In this document: positions 25,801-39,100 of the stretch, one piece after another
Layout of the letters: the number at the start of each line of letters is the position of its first letter
Numbering within the stretch: the first letter of the stretch is position 1
Position numbers and translations under genes: made by a program
Assembly: GCA_017165825.1 (NCBI GenBank)
Contig: CM029366.1
Location: 22,790,342 to 22,854,341, forward strand
Length of the DNA stretch: 64,000 bases
From: Hepsetus odoe
Taxonomy: Eukaryota; Chordata; Actinopteri; Characiformes; Hepsetidae
Direction: 5' to 3'
The notes under the pieces: generated by a model
Told to the model about the DNA's origin: nothing
Seen by the model: the letters and a program-made list of their open reading frames with translations, nothing else
The model's database searches: none

Positions 25801-28800
25801 TGTCAGTGTGTGTGTGAGTACATGTGAGTCTGGGTGTGTACCGGCTCTCCTTTCCTTCCAGGTAAACCTGGTCTCCCATTAATTCCAGGATCACCCTATG
25901 AATAGATACAATATCATTAATAATGTAAAACAAAAATCAGCCCTCAGATTCTTTCTCTATATATTTTCCTTACCCTGTCTCCTTTTTGTCCATTTTGTCC
26001 ACAAGCCCCCTTGGACCCTCGTTCTCCCTGTAAAGTGGGAGAGAGTCAATCAAGCTGCCAGTCACTCAACATGACAGAGAGCAATGAAAGCATAGACAGG
26101 TCCAAAGGACAGCGCTATACATTTCTCTGAGGACTAGTGCACCATTCACCTGTCACTCAAAAACACACACAGACACACATTTTAAGCATACTTCGATAGC
26201 AGTCTGTCTGGCTAGTGACTTGGAGCAAATGGGACATTCCCTATGTGGTTCAGAGATGCTAGATCTGTGTTCTGAAGACAAATGTTCTGAAGTTTGTGTT
26301 TTGTGTGTGTGTGTTTTGTGTGTGTGTGTGTGTGTGTGTGGAGTCCCTTAGATAAAAGGGCAGTGAAAGCAATCTCTTGAAAAGCCTGTCTACACTAAAG
26401 GGGAGCAATTCATACACAGGTGAATGTCTTTCATGCCCTCAGTTCAGTCAGCCAATCAGTTCATCTCATGCACACACACACACACACACACACTGAACCT
26501 CATGTGAGTGTCAGGCAATGTGGTGTCAGATTTAGTCTTTAGCTGAATAATAAGCAGTGCTCTCATCTGGCATGGAGGACTTTTCAAGGTTAGAGATAAC
26601 CATACAAGGTTTGAGATCTAATAAAAAAGACAATTATAAAGGCACACCCAAACACTAGTACAGGACGAATGCAAATACACAAACAGATGCATATGCACAT
26701 ACACATAAGCAAACATACACCTATAAAATATCCACATACCTTAAGCCCACGCATACCAGTTAAACCAATCTCTCCCTTCTCTCCTCTCATGCCAGGGAGG
26801 CCATCTTTTCCAGGCGTACCCTGATAAATACAGAGACAGATCAGTCGAAAAGGCAACTCTGCCCAGAGTTAAAAAATTTACGAAGGTAATGAAATAAAAA
26901 AAATACACACAGATTCTCCTGGAACTCCTGGCTGTCCCGCCTCTCCCTAGAAATCAGTCAGTTCAAAATAACATTAAATTTGTTTTACAGTTTGTAAACC
27001 CTTTGGAATTTTCTCTGTTTCCGTACATATATGACCTACAACATAACATATTTTCATACATGAAAACTCAGTCGAACAATAAAAAAAATATACCTTATTT
27101 ATTTCATTAGCAAAATCATGCAGTATTCTGAGCCATATATTAGGATACAATCACAGAATTACCTTCTGTCCTCCTGGCCCACGAGCACCCTGGAACCCGG
27201 TAGAGCCCCTATCACCAGGTTCTCCTCTCAGACCCTACAAATCAGATCACAAAGTTCATTAGAATCATGATAACCACAGAAACGCATTTGAACAAATACA
27301 TGGGTACAAAGGACCAGGAAAGAAAAGCACAAAACAAAAAAAACTGAGCATTAATAGCTGGCCGTAGTTTTGCATTTTTTGATCGATTACATAAATTGAA
27401 GCAAAACTTAATTTTTATTTAAAACACAAGTTTAAATATTTAGAAATATTTAAATAAAAATGAATGCATCCTAAATGTTAAATGTTAAATATCTAGTTCC
27501 TATATTTTTCCTATTTTAGCTATTTTAACATTTTTTATATATTATTTTATCCTTTGAATAAAGACGCATTTACATTTTTATACAGGAAGAACTGAAACAT
27601 GGCCCATAATAAGTGTCACGGCCTCCACCAAGCCTCAGTCATGGCCACGGTCCTGGACACTGGGCTTCTGAACCAGATCTTTCAACAAACCACACCATCC
27701 ATTCATCACACTCAAATCCTCACACTTGGCCAGACAGTTCCTTAAGGAGTTCCACACCGACCCAGACTTGTCTGTTCATTGTTCAATGCATCGGCTTTGT
27801 TTGCTTCTTGGGCTATTTGTTAACTATTAAAAGAACTGGATTGCTGCCTAACAATTGCGTCTCATTTTCCCCTTTTCAACATGACAATAAGTGAAAACTG
27901 GTGAATAGATGACAGTGGAGTTAATTTAAATAAAATTTGGTTCTCTCTTGCACCACCCTGTCTTTGGAAAAATGCAAGTTGAATACTTGTTTCAATCAGT
28001 GCTAGTCAGTAGGTTGTCTGTTAGCTGATGTAAGACAACTGGCAGTAATCATCCAATCCAAGTGTTTTAAGGTGTCCAATGATATTGTGATAGCGGTAGT
28101 TCAAAAATATGCTGTGGTGCTTTAGTGTTCTAAAGTTTAAAACACTCTTAAAAGGTTTTTCGGTGCCTATTAATAAAAAAGGTGTGAGTGCTTTTGCATA
28201 TTGCACAATAATTAGCATCACTACAAATTCTTGGCACATTTGTATACACACTCACCTGAACTCCTGGTGGTCCCTCCTGGCCTTTAAGACCCTTTTCACC
28301 TTGCATACCTTTAGGTCCTCTCTCTCCCTGTGGAAAACAATTGTCTGTTACGCATTACGCACTAAAATGTCTTCAAGGATTTATTCTTTCTTAAGTGAAT
28401 GGTCCTTGGAAATTCCAAATGATAAAACACAAAAATAATATTAATATACATTATACTATGGAGGATTAAAAAACAACAACTCTGAAATATCCATGTATTG
28501 GTAACCATTTGTTTGCTTTTCAAAAAGGCAGAATGGCAGAATGGTAACTGCATGTTTGTTTAAATATTTGATTTACTATATCCATACGCAGATTATTTCC
28601 AATTTCAATTTAATTTCACTAAGTTTCTTAGCTGTCCAGCTCTCATAAGGTGAAAGGCAGGTGCATGTCTTCAGACTCCACACAGAAAGGACATAGACCA
28701 CCGTGCCTGGAAATCAAACCCTGGACTTTCTTGCTGGGAGGCAATAGTGCTACCCACTGGACCACCAAGCTGCCCTAGTTATAATCTAGCTTTTGATTTT

Positions 28801-31800
28801 TGACACTGAAACTAATACAATTGGAAAATGAAGTACACTATACTTACTGTCATGGACAAGTGTATCTGTACTGAATAATCTGATTTGGAACCATGAGAAA
28901 AAATATACTCTAGCCTCCTACTGCTCTGTACTTTACCTGGAGTGTGATGCAGGTGTCTATTAGAGTTGAGAATGGAAGTTGAAAATAACAGGTTGGAAAG
29001 TTTCATTTCAAAGGACTCACTGTTTCTCCCTTATTTCCTTTCTCTCCAGGAGGCCCCCCTACGAGCAGAGTTTCTCCCTGTAAAATTTAAATTAAGACTG
29101 AAAAATAGTTGTAAATATAGCAATAACAGAATGTATGAAATGTATACATTTATAATATGTATAAAAATAATAATATGTATATGTATAATAAACATAATAA
29201 ACTCATACCTTTTCTCCTTTGCCTCCTTGAGGACCCACGTCACCCTGTTAATTAATTAAAGAAAGATGCCTACCATTTCTGACAACACTAGAAATTATGA
29301 CATTGTGAAAAACAATAAATAGTAATGTACACTCACCTTTTCTCCTCTGCTACCTTTGCTACCTGCAAAACCCTGGACACATTAGGGATGTTTATTACAA
29401 CATGTCAGATTTATTTTGATTGTATGTTTGAGGTTGTCTTAAACACCCATTTCTTTTTCCTAAATGCTTATTTTTGGCTAATGGCGTGAACCTCTGTTGA
29501 TGTATCCTTTAATGACGTGCAATGTTCTATTACTGTTTGGACAAAACTAGCCCCACACCATGATTTTCCCACCACTATTCCTCACTATGGCTGTGGTGTT
29601 CTTAGAATTATATGCACAATCCTTCTTTCTCTAAATTAAAGACAAGGTGAAATAGCCAAAGTATTCCATCTGACCAGAGTACATTGTTTTAAAATATCTG
29701 ATTTATCTATTTTAGTTTTTTATCAGAAGAGACATTTTGAATGGGACAATGGAATATACAAATATAAATGCATGTATAGATAAGCAATAGAAACCATTAA
29801 AAACACTGAAAAGTGGCCCCCAAAGGTGGGGATATATTAGATAGCATCTGAACAGTCAGTTCTTGAAGTTGATGTGTGAGAAGCAGGAAAATGAGGCAAA
29901 CATTAGGATCTCCGTAACTTTGACAAGGACCCAATTGTCAAAACTTAAACAGAGCATATCCAAAAAAGTAGATTTGTATGAAACCTAATTTTAGGCAGGT
30001 GGTTTAATTGTTATGGCTGATAGGTGCACACACACATCGTTTATGAGTGTACTTCTTCTTTCTTCTTCTTTTTCTTTCAGCTGCTCCCGTTTAGGGGTCC
30101 CCACAGCGAATCAACCATCTCCATTTCTTACGGTCCTCTGCATCTTCCTGCTTCAAACCAACCACCTGCATGTCCTCTCTCACCACGTCCATAAACCTCC
30201 TCTTTGGTCTTTCTCTTTTCCTCTTTCCTGGCAACATCCTCCTTCCAATAAAATCCTCATCTCTCCTCTGGACATGTCCAAACCAATGCAACCTTGCTTC
30301 TCTAACTTTGTCTCCACAATGTCTAACCTGAGCTGTCCCTCTAATATACCAATTTCTAATCCTGTCCATCCTCGTCACACCCAACGAAAAGCTCAGCATC
30401 TTTAACTCTGATACCTCCAGCTCTGCCTCCTGTCTTTTCATCAGTGCCACCTTTTCCAACCCATGCAACATAGCTGGTCTCAATACTGTCCTGTAAACCT
30501 TCCCTTTTACTCTAGCTGGTACACTTCTGTCAAAATGAGCAGACAGCAAGTGTGTAAATCTGTAAAAGTGTGTAAAAAAGTGGGTAAATTCACCTAGAGA
30601 AATGAATTCCAAAAGCCTAAGGGTCTGAATGCATTCTCCTCTTACTGTATATGCAATCCTGAATTAATGTATGCTAAATTTGACATTTCTACTTCTACTT
30701 CTACTATTCTCACGTTGAAAACTATTTACCAATGTCAACTACAGAGAAAGTACTCCTAGAACAATTTGGACTTAAATGTCTTGCACAGAAGCACAATAGC
30801 AGGACACAACAGAAATGTGGTAGAAATAGCTGAGATATAGTCCACGATTTGCTGGATACTCAAGCACTATGTCTCTGTGTACGTTATGCTTGGATGATTT
30901 CTTGAATCATAATTTGGAAATTACTGTGAGTGGGTGAGGTATACATCATAGCACTAAATATAAAGTGTGACAAACACAGTCATTTTCTCCACACATCTTG
31001 TTCTACTTAAAAAAACAAACATGTTTTTTCTCTTCTACTGTTCCCTTGAACACATTTACTGTGTTCAGCATATAGTGTATAACCCTTTGTAAACAATCTG
31101 AAGAGGTTGATCATTTTAATAGCCCTCCTTCTGGGCATCAGAAAGAAGTAGCAACATCTACAGATGCTACTGGTGGTTGATATGTTGTTGACACAGAATG
31201 TACAGACTGTAGAGACATTGGGACAGCATGACGGCAAAGATAAAGAAATCAGTAAATCCACAAATAGTGAAATAAACAGTTACCGGAGTGCCTCTTTCTC
31301 CGTCTTGTCCAGGTCGTCCTTCTTCCCCCTACAAATACATGAAACGCAAACATGTATATATACAAACAGTGATTATCTCATCTTTGAATCATCATAGTGG
31401 TACTTTCAACATTTTGGACTGTTTTGCTACATCTTGATTGATGGAACAGGGAATTGTAGTTATGCAGTGAACTGTAAAAGTGAATGTAAGGACATGACAT
31501 TGTCCATGAACAGAATCTCAAGAGAAAGTGGGACGCGCAGAAACACAACAACCCTAAACACACAAGCTTTTATACCAAAAATGATTAATAAAGAATAAAG
31601 TTTTTGTTTAAACCAACAGAAATATCCTGAAAAGACCAGAAGCAAGCAGTTCATGTGAGGAATCTCACTAACAGTAAATTATTCTGAACAGATGAATAGG
31701 CTTTCCTCCAGGCCAATGTGCAGGACTGATCAGCAGTTACTGGAAATGTTTTGTTGCAGTTACTGCTGTGCAAGAGGGGTCACACCATATACTGAAAATC

Positions 31801-33091
31801 AAGGGTCACATAACTTTACCTCTCACAAATATGTAATACATGTAATACAACATGTAATAATATGTAATACAACAAATACATATCTATGTAAAATATTGTT
31901 GCTTGTTTTGTCATTTGGTTATTTGGGTTCTCTTTATCTACTTTTCAGACATAGGTGACAGTTAGTATGAGGTTCTTTTCCTGGAATGCTGTATTTGGTT
32001 TACACCAGACATGTCCTCTGTTTTGGTGTCCAAATAATTCAATTTTAGACTCATCTGACCAAAGAACATTATTCCAGAAGTCCTGGCCTTTGTCTACGTT
32101 CTCTCTAGCAAAATTCAGTCTGGCCTTGAAGTTTCTCTTAGAGAGCAAAGGTTTCCTCCTTGCACACCTCCCATGCAAGTTGTGCAGTCTCTTTCTGATT
32201 GTAGAGGCACATATATATAAACACATAACTTTACTCAAAAAAGCTCTAGTTAACAGAATCTGATGTGCTGGAGCAAGAAAAAGTAAACATTTATGCAGAA
32301 CAGTGGTACAACCAGTGAGAGACACTTCAGTACAAATACATCATTGGTCAGATTATGATCAAAGATCTGCTATTGCAACATGTGAGGCACTTGTTTGTGA
32401 ATGTATGAAACAAAGAAACTCCTGGATATCACACCTGGGTTTGCAGTGGTCTATCATTCAAACAAGTACTGGTAAGTATATTGAAGCATGAAATAGTGTT
32501 TAGTCACTCATAACTGTCACCGAATCACTACTTGCTGGCCTGTATAATTGTCTGTGTCTCTTTACAATAAACCTAGTACTGAACCAAACGGAAATCAGAA
32601 GCTGCTGCATTGTTGCTGCTTTTGTTTTTGATTATTGTTAACAATGTTTATTAAGAGATCATTCAAATGCATGCAGTTTTTGGATGAGTAACCATACCAT
32701 GGTGAGCTGCACTGGATCCTACTGTCCAGTGAAAAGCACTAACACTCTAAATAAACTTGATATAGCTATAAGGTAGGTGTGTATAATAAATCTAATTTAA
32801 TTCATGTAATACGTAAGGCCTTACCCGGGGTCCTGGATCTCCTCTCTCTCCTCTCTGCCCAGGAACTCCTACAGCAGATTGACCCTGAATGATGAAAGGA
32901 TTCATGTTGTACTTGGTCAACATACAGTGTAAGTCTAATTAAGAAAGAGAAGACTTCCACTGGCAGTATTCATATAGCAACACTCACCTTATCACCCTTT
33001 AACCCTGGTACACCTGCAGTACCCTATTTAAGACAAAGAGACATAATGGATACCATGGGAGAATTCTGCTTTAAAATACTCACTCTATCTA

Positions 33092-33159
<68 letters not shown>

Positions 33160-36100
33160 TTTCAAGACACATACAAAAACTATTTTGCATCCATATTGGC
33201 TTTCTACTCACAGGTTGCCCAGATGGTCCAGGAGCACCAGGTGTCCCTGGGTTTCCAGCTTTGCCTATAAAGCCTGGCACACCCTTAAATACAAACCAGA
33301 ATGAACTTCATATCAAGCGCATCAAACCTCTGAACACAACTTAATAATCAATGCAAAAAAACTTACAGAATTTTACAAATGCAAAACTTTTAAACGGGTT
33401 ATCACTGACCCTCTCTCCTGGAGCTCCTGGAGTCCCTGGTTGCCCTGCCTCTCCTCTTAGGCCTGCTAGTCCTGGGGTTCCTGCTGTTCCTTGGGGCCCG
33501 GGAGGACCAGGAGGGCCTGGAAGACCAGGATCACCCTGATAGAAAATACAAGTTAGAGGTTTAAAACAATTCTGAGATAATGAAATACAAAAAGAATAGC
33601 AGTGGCAGCATTTGAGTGCATGTGTGTGTGTGTGTATGAATGAATGAAACCTTTAAGCCTTGAGGTCCCAGCTGTCCTGGTGGGCCAACCATTCCCACAC
33701 CTGCTTCACCCTGTAAGCAAAATTTTTTTACATTTGACATCTTTGAAAAATCCCATTGCAACAAGCAACAGTCAACAGATGTGTGATTATTGTCTTACTT
33801 TGGCTCCTTTAAACCCGTGTGGTCCTCTTTCTCCCTGAAAAAGCAGCAGGGGAGAGAGGTTAATTTTCAAAGGTACAGATCAGGCTGAAGGAAAGAATGC
33901 TGCTTGTCTCTGTTTGCAGACACTCACTTTCTCACCATTCTCCCCAGGATCACCTGTTGTTCCCTAAAGAAAAAAAAACCCAAAAAATCAAAATATCAGT
34001 GGTGTGGTATGTTTGTTTATGAGGTGTCTGATAACGGTCTAAATATGTGTTCATCACACTCACTTTATCTCCTTTGATGCCAGCTGGGCCCTTGTCTCCT
34101 CTAACACCCTGGAACATGGATTGGATTAATTCTACGATATGAAAAAAACTGCATAATATGTGAAAAAAAACAGTGGAGTAATACACTGCATAAAATGTAG
34201 GAGATTAATGGATTAGTCCAAGATAACGTTTACAGGAGTATCAGAAAGTTTAAAACATGTCGTTTCCCAGGAAACTGGGGAGGTGGTAAATTGATTACCA
34301 CTGGTGTATGAATATCAGTGTTTAAGGATAGACTAACTGAAAGTTGGATGAATAGACAGAGTAAAGGGGGCAGCCAAACACACAATTACATCACCTGTAA
34401 TCCCGGTGGACCTCTTTCTCCTGCTATCCCTGGCAATGTTTCACCAGGTAGACCCTTCAATATTCAGGAAAAATGGATGACATTGGTATAGTGAGATAAA
34501 CAGTTACCCACTAATGTTAAAGGATCTATTCATGGAAATTTGCAACATGTAATTTTGATACAAAGCCACTCTGTTTTCCTGGGAAGTAATACATAATAAA
34601 AATGAGAACTCCACACCCTATCTTAATCCAAGAATGTGTACACAAAGATTTCATTACTCTGATCAGTTTTTTTATTTTTATTCATTTCCTATACAGAGGT
34701 TACTATACACAAAATACTAACTCACTCACTCACTCACTAACTTACTCCATAATCAACTATATGTCACAGCTGCTCATATAACCTAGCCTGATAAATAATA
34801 CTTGCTGTTCTAAAGGAAAAGGCCTTTGACTCACCCTTTCACCCTTTACCCCAGGAGGTCCAGCTACTGCCTGTATTAAAGCACAAAGGGAAATGAGCGC
34901 AAGAGACAGATCTTTATTATGACCATTTAGTGTATTATGAATCTATGTTTCATGAAATTGCACTATACACTTATAGGAATTAGTTTCTGACGTGTGACCA
35001 TTCTGCCATATTATGAATCCTGACTGTGGCACTAGACAAACAGCAGTGCAAATGTCTTCACTCCTTAAGCTGTTGGCATTCATAAGACTTTCTGCTTTGT
35101 TTTGTGTTGTGCTGCTTTGTTTTGCCTGTTAACTATATGTCATAAATGTGCATGTGTAAACATACCTTTCCTGGGGGACCACTGTCTCCTTGCTCACCTT
35201 TCAGTCCTGGAGGGCCTACTGGACCAGGAATACCCTGTATACATGCACATGTAGACATATGAACATCCATCATTAAAGAAATACACACTTATATTTCACT
35301 ATCATCTTTACTGATGTTAAATACAAATCATCATTTGCCTGTTTTCCAGGTAAACCAGGTGTTCCATCCTTTCCTGGTACACCATCTCTTCCAGGTACTC
35401 CGGGCTTTCCTCCTTCTCCCTGTGGTGACAGTCATTGTATGTGGGTAAAAGAACTACAGTACTGTGCAAAAGTTTTAGGCAGGTGAGGAAAAAATGCTGT
35501 AAACAAAGAATGCTTTCAGAAATATAAATAATGATTATTTATTTCTAGCAATTTACAAAATACAAAGTGAGCGAACGAAAGAAAAATCTAAATCAAATCA
35601 ATATTTGGTGTTTCTACCTTTTGCCTTCAAACCAGCATCAATTCTTCTGGACCCCACAGAGCCCTGATCTCAACATCATCCAGTGTGTCTGGATTACATG
35701 AAGAGACAGAAGGATGTGAGGAAGCCTACATCCACAGAAGATCTGTGGTTGGTTCTCCAAGATGTTTGGAACAACCTACCAGCCAAGTTTCTTCAAAAAT
35801 TGTGTGCAAGTGTACCTAGAAGAATTGATGCTGTTTTGAAGGCAAAGGGTGGTCACACCAAATATTGATTTGATTTAGATTTCTCTTTTGTTCATTCACT
35901 GCATTTTGTTGATTGATGAAAATAAATGATTAACACTTCCATTTTTGAAAGCATTCTTTGTTTACAGCATTTTTTCACACCTGCCTTAAACTTTTGCACA
36001 GTACTGTACATATGGCATTATGATGAACATTTAGTCATTTCAGAGAGAAGTTCAGAAGAAATACTATAAGTTCATTTTGCATGGTGTTTTTAGGCAGAAT

Positions 36101-39100
36101 GACTCACAAAAAATGGTGTCACCTGAATAACATCATGATTGCTATTTAATTGCTGATCTTTACAGTGTGGACACTATATTAAGTGTTTTTATTTTTTTAA
36201 GTCTTTTAAAATTATACAAGGAAATACTATTCTCACTGTATGATTCTAAAGTTGCCAATTTGATTATTAAAATGTGTGCCCATTTGCATGTTGGCCAAGT
36301 TGCATGTTGAGTTACGTGATGCTAATACAAGTGGATCACTTTTTTTTAACTACTGTTGTGTTAGAAGTGTTATTACTAAAAACTCACCACTTGTCCTGGG
36401 AGACCTGGAGGTCCTTGAGGGCCCTAGAAGAAATTGCACAGGCAGGCATTTAATTTTCAGCCTTCAAGTGAGGAATATACTGTATGCTTTCCAAAGTCAT
36501 TATTATTAAATACACAGTTACATAAGGGAAATGAGAAGGCAGTGAATGTTCAAGCAATTCATTAGCACTTGCCAAAAAGGAAGCATTAATTAGGCCTTAA
36601 TGAGATGGCTGATTTTCTATGTTTTGAATGAGGTGTGCTATTAGCAGGAGTCTGATACACATATGCTAGAAATTCCCCTTGTTTCTGTATGTTTTATATA
36701 TAGCTGTATATGCATAGCTTAAGGCATAGAAATTATTTTGAAACACGCAGTGCAGAAGACTAAATTTTTGTGTATGTTTTCACAATGACATCATAGGTCA
36801 CAGCTGCCCTTAATACTGTTGTCTTGTTAGATAAGTGGGTGACTGGTGTTCAATTTTAAAACAAACCAGTCTGTCACTTCAAAGGAGGGATGTATTAATA
36901 CTTTATTTGCATAGCTGATGTCAATAAAAGAAGTGGGTATTATAATAACTAGTAACTGTCATTATTACACCTTAAACAACCTTACAGAAATCATTCCTCT
37001 GATTGAAGACAAGTCAAGGTGGAGATAAAGCCATTAGGGATTTCAAGATTAGGATTAGGACTGAATATAGCTTTAATCTTACAATAGCTCCTGGTGTGCC
37101 TGTAATTCCAGGCAATCCTCTGATGCCTTGTGGTCCTGGAGGGCCCTGCAAAGCAAAAAACGTGCCAAGAACCACTAACAAGAACAGACTTGCATTTCTC
37201 ACTTCAATAGGAATGAAGACAGTCTCTGTCTGTTTGAATCGTTTTGCATGTAATTAATTACTGAATAATAAACCACAGAAAGTCATAAGACTGGGGATTT
37301 AGAGATTAATAACTGAGTATGTGGCTGTGGTTTAAATGGTTATATGGATAATATTTATAAAAAAGACTTACTTGAACTCCAACACCTGGATCACCACTGT
37401 TACCCTACAAATTCAATACACATGCATACACAGCCACACACAGTCATGACCTTTTCAGTTTTGCAGTTAAACCTGGTCACTCATTGACATTAATTATATA
37501 GAATGATCAGACCATTTTGGCCTTACAATATTATTAGAAGCAAAGGCTTGAGCAACATACTGACCTTTATACCAGGTGGTCCTGGAGGTCCACTTGGACC
37601 CATTGGTCCCTATGAAGGTATTCATAATTAGTAAAAAAGCTATTCTTCATCTCTTTGTGATTTTGAATGTGAGAAACACATACTTACAGTTGGTCCTCGT
37701 ATTCCTGGCTCTCCAGGATTCCCCTGTGCAATACAGGTTACAGTGAAAACACAAACTCAAAGCAGAAGCTTCCAGCAACAGACATAACCACATATAAAGA
37801 ACGCACATAAACTTGCGCACACTGAGGACTGTTGACAGATTACACAAGTTTACAAACATAATCCTATATAATCCTATTTCTATATCTCTTAAATACAGTA
37901 ATGTCTTTTAGTAAGGGCTGTCAGATGGTTGGACTACATTCTATAGTAATAAGGCTATTCTCTACTGTCTTTGGCTATGTTCTTATTACCAAGTTAATGT
38001 CGCACAAATGTATTTTTTAAATAAGTGTGACTCAGATTGAATCTTTTCAGAAGCTTATGCAAACAAATTTGATCTTTGACATTCGTCAGTGAAAATACTG
38101 AGATTTTGATTCTGTTTTTTATTTTCAGCTTTGCATACATTTGTCATTGTGTGCTCACAGTTTAAAAGAAACTGCTACCCTCAATAATATTGTACCAGAA
38201 GTTTGTGAATACTCAGAATTGTAGGACGTGAAATAAGGGTGCTGAAGCTATAGCTTTAAAAGTCATTTTTAATTCCAGCACAGCATGAAGGGGAACACAA
38301 TGACATTAAGGCAGGACATGTTCCATACCACAGTGCAGGTTCAAATATGGCTAGCTGATTCTTCATTGACATATTTAACAAATAAAGGTTCAAATCAAAG
38401 GGAGCAAGTGACTGGTGCTGCTGGTGTTGGAGTCACTGATAGCCAGAATCAAACCTGTTCTGTAGTGGGCAACCTGCCATGCACTAAATGATCTACAGCT
38501 TATCTAGCAGACCAAGAGTAGAACAGGTCTAATTCAAGCAACTTGGTCCATCGGTGACAAGGACTCACAACAAAGGCTATTTTAACATGAATCAACTGTT
38601 TTTAGATTATTAGTTTAGCATATATTTGGTTTGCTTCTAGTTTGGCACATTAATAATATGTCCTAACAGTCCTTTTATTTGAATTCCTCAACATTTTCAT
38701 GTTCTTCCTTAAAGCTGTTGTAGTATACTTTCATTTTGGTATGTTCTCCCTTAATGCGGTTGCGTTCTCCTATAAACTGTTTTAATCCTTAGTGATCCCT
38801 AGTAATCCTGTGTTCTTGTTCTTTGTTTGCTTGTGATGAGTTTTGACTACCTGGGCTTCCCTATTTATGAATTTTGAAACAAAAGGTGGCGTAACTAATT
38901 TATAGACAGCCCCACATTCATTAACCTTATAAAAGTGAAGTAACAGACACACACGCATATAACATAAGCAGACACATAGGTTGTAAGTAACTGTATGGAA
39001 AGCACCAATCCAACTTTTTCTTTAATTTTAATTCTATTTAATTAAAATTTGTATCAGTGGCAATTCCAGAATGTCAGATTGGTGCATCTATATCCCATAA

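Noticed and set aside
33351..33539. Plus-strand frame rich in GPGGPGGPG and PASPGVPA
   Set aside because: It is the antisense of the collagenous exon 33535-33410, which has proper splice sites on the minus strand. GC-rich Gly/Pro codons read collagen-like on both strands.
35683..35868. Apparent 61-codon gene repeated at 57348-57533
   Set aside because: It is the C-terminal remnant of a Tc1 transposase inside a short inverted-repeat element, not a host gene.
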